NCBI RefSeq assembly: GCF_008369915.1
Contig: NZ_VSRN01000001.1
Location: 4,150,501 to 4,214,500, forward strand
Source of the DNA: Dyadobacter sp. UC 10
Lineage (GTDB): Bacteria; Bacteroidota; Bacteroidia; Cytophagales; Spirosomataceae
Length of the DNA: 64,000 nt
Direction: 5' to 3'
The notes beneath the pieces were generated by a model. The model saw only the letters and a list, made by a program, of their open reading frames with translations. It made no database searches and was not told where the DNA came from. The position numbers were made by a program, and so were the translations under genes. How positions within the stretch are numbered: the stretch's first letter is position 1; each line of letters begins with the position of its first letter. Shown piece by piece: positions 62,970-64,000 of this stretch.

Positions 62970-64000
62970 TTAGAGTATCATTAAATTGCAACCGCGGATA
63001 TCAGAATTGTCGAATCTGCCCATCACATAAAAGCTTCCGTTGCTATTGCCGAAACGGCCCAGGTCCTGCGTTTCGATAAATGAACAGGTATCAAGATTCG
63101 CCAGGTCGATCACATTGATACCTCCGGTTTTTGAGCCACTGATGTTGTGGTCATATACCGATAACGGATCATTGATATCGCGTAAAAAGATCCGCATCGT
63201 CCTGCCTGGTGTAAAGAGCCCCGCCCCACCTGAATATCCCTGGGAAAGCAACTCTGTCATGCCATACTCGGAGTGGATATGGTCCACACCAAATGCATGG
63301 ATAAGTATATCATGAACTTCTTCCCTCAGCATTTCCCGCCTGCGTCCCTTCATTCCACCCGTATCCATGATCATCAGGTTGCGGTTTTCCTGCAAAAACC
63401 GGAGGTCATAGTCGCTCTCAGCAAGGTCCAGCAGGGCGAACGTAACACCGATCAGAAGAATTTTCCTGCCATCTGGTTTGCTGGTCAGATTTTCAAGACT
63501 TTTCAGCATTTCAGAAGTGTTATGCAAATAAAAGCCTGAAAAAGGGGAGCCGCTTTCCTCAATAAAATGTTGCAGCATATACACGAGCGAAGAGTTGTTT
63601 CGTTCAAGGTATGACGGCAGTAGGGCTAGGATATGGAAGTTGCCGAGGGCTCCGTATTTTTCTTCGAATATCTGAGTTGAAACAGCACGGTACAGTGCAG
63701 GATCATAGAGATTGTGGTGACTGGTTTGCTGTCCTGTGGTACCACTGCTTTGAAAAGTGACTTCGCCTTTTGAGATGCTGCCGGTTGTTATGGTGTGCGT
63801 TTTGAAAAACTGAATGGGTAGAAAAGGAATATCCGTAAGGCATGTAATATGCTCAGTGTTGATGTTCAGATGGTTAATGAACTGGTTATAGATCAGATTA
63901 TGTTCGGCCTGGTAACGGAATATTTGTAGCGCCAGCTCGTCGAAATCGGAGGGATCAAATGTCAGGACCTGGTTTCTGAGGCGCTGCCTGAGTTCAGTAG
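62970..64000 (-). CDS. LuxE-like acyl-protein synthetase / acyltransferase (5' end outside window)
   Basis: The frame is open from the window edge (first full codons T E L R Q R) to the stop at 62970, about 343 codons, so only the N-terminus is cut. LTDIPFLPIQFFKTHTITTG, then TFQSSGTTGQQTSHHNLYDP, is the adenylate-forming P-loop-like SSGTTG motif; EYGMTELLSQGYS and the C-terminal GRFDNSDIRGCNLMIL are typical of the LuxE/acyl-protein synthetase group. It would activate an acyl group as adenylate. Phenylacetate-CoA-ligase-like enzymes are the alternative. The partner pathway lies outside the window. Confidence 0.85.
   Translation of the reverse strand, partial: TELRQRLRNQVLTFDPSDFDELALQIFRYQAEHNLIYNQFINHLNINTEHITCLTDIPFLPIQFFKTHTITTGSISKGEVTFQSSGTTGQQTSHHNLYDPALYRAVSTQIFEEKYGALGNFHILALLPSYLERNNSSLVYMLQHFIEESGSPFSGFYLHNTSEMLKSLENLTSKPDGRKILLIGVTFALLDLAESDYDLRFLQENRNLMIMDTGGMKGRRREMLREEVHDILIHAFGVDHIHSEYGMTELLSQGYSGGAGLFTPGRTMRIFLRDINDPLSVYDHNISGSKTGGINVIDLANLDTCSFIETQDLGRFGNSNGSFYVMGRFDNSDIRGCNLMIL

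Overview
The window reads as chromosomal DNA of a Bacteroidota bacterium, most likely a Cytophagales member close to Dyadobacter. This rests on gene content and style: Carboxypeptidase-D-like/TonB-type outer membrane proteins, a T9SS C-terminal sorting domain, DUF4833, DUF5686, DUF4142 and DUF5009 proteins, TAnnTTTG-type promoter boxes, and a sphingolipid gene set. The genus is an inference. About 55 genes are densely packed on both strands. There is no rRNA, tRNA, CRISPR array, insertion sequence or prophage.

Regions. (1) 1-5000: LPS and pterin genes (hldD, cut by the window start; a 6-pyruvoyl-tetrahydropterin/QueD-like gene; lpxB), a frameshifted Uma2 nuclease, a secreted protein of unclear function and a Crp-type regulator. 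(2) 5000-12500: a hydrolase, two Tat-type exported proteins including an amidase, apbE, a TetR regulator preceded by a perfect 22-bp inverted repeat, and a 658-bp gene-free gap. (3) 12532-26287: the most notable block, with all genes on the + strand and many overlapping by 1-20 nt. It starts with serine palmitoyltransferase, a GNAT acyltransferase and an NAD-dependent epimerase/reductase, which matches the three-enzyme bacterial dihydroceramide route. It continues with an outer membrane DUF5686 protein, a sugar/polyol-phosphate nucleotidyltransferase, an ATP-grasp protein resembling inositol-phosphate kinases, a CDP-alcohol phosphotransferase, a UPF0104-type membrane protein, a HAD protein, a PfkB kinase, a DUF4833 protein, a CmoA-like enzyme and an ICMT-like membrane methyltransferase. 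I read this as a candidate pathway that makes a phospho-polyol (possibly inositol) sphingolipid and delivers it to the envelope. (4) 26383-41400: NDH-2, stress proteins, two histidine kinases and a lone receiver, a GapN-like aldehyde dehydrogenase, MATE and EamA transporters and an outer membrane beta-barrel receptor. (5) 41400-50500: Old Yellow Enzyme, YwbE, FUSC transporter, a T9SS cargo with 126-bp tandem repeats, ferritin and glnS. (6) 50600-64000: truA, a ketoglutarate-semialdehyde-type dehydrogenase, MoxR, a periplasmic PPIase pair (one carries an OmpA-like domain), a GMC oxidoreductase with its Tat-exported partner, and a LuxE-like acyl-protein synthetase cut by the window end.

How the parts fit: envelope construction is the common theme (lipid A, ceramide, head groups, outer membrane protein folding and secretion). 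Functional calls come from reading motifs by eye; no database search was run.
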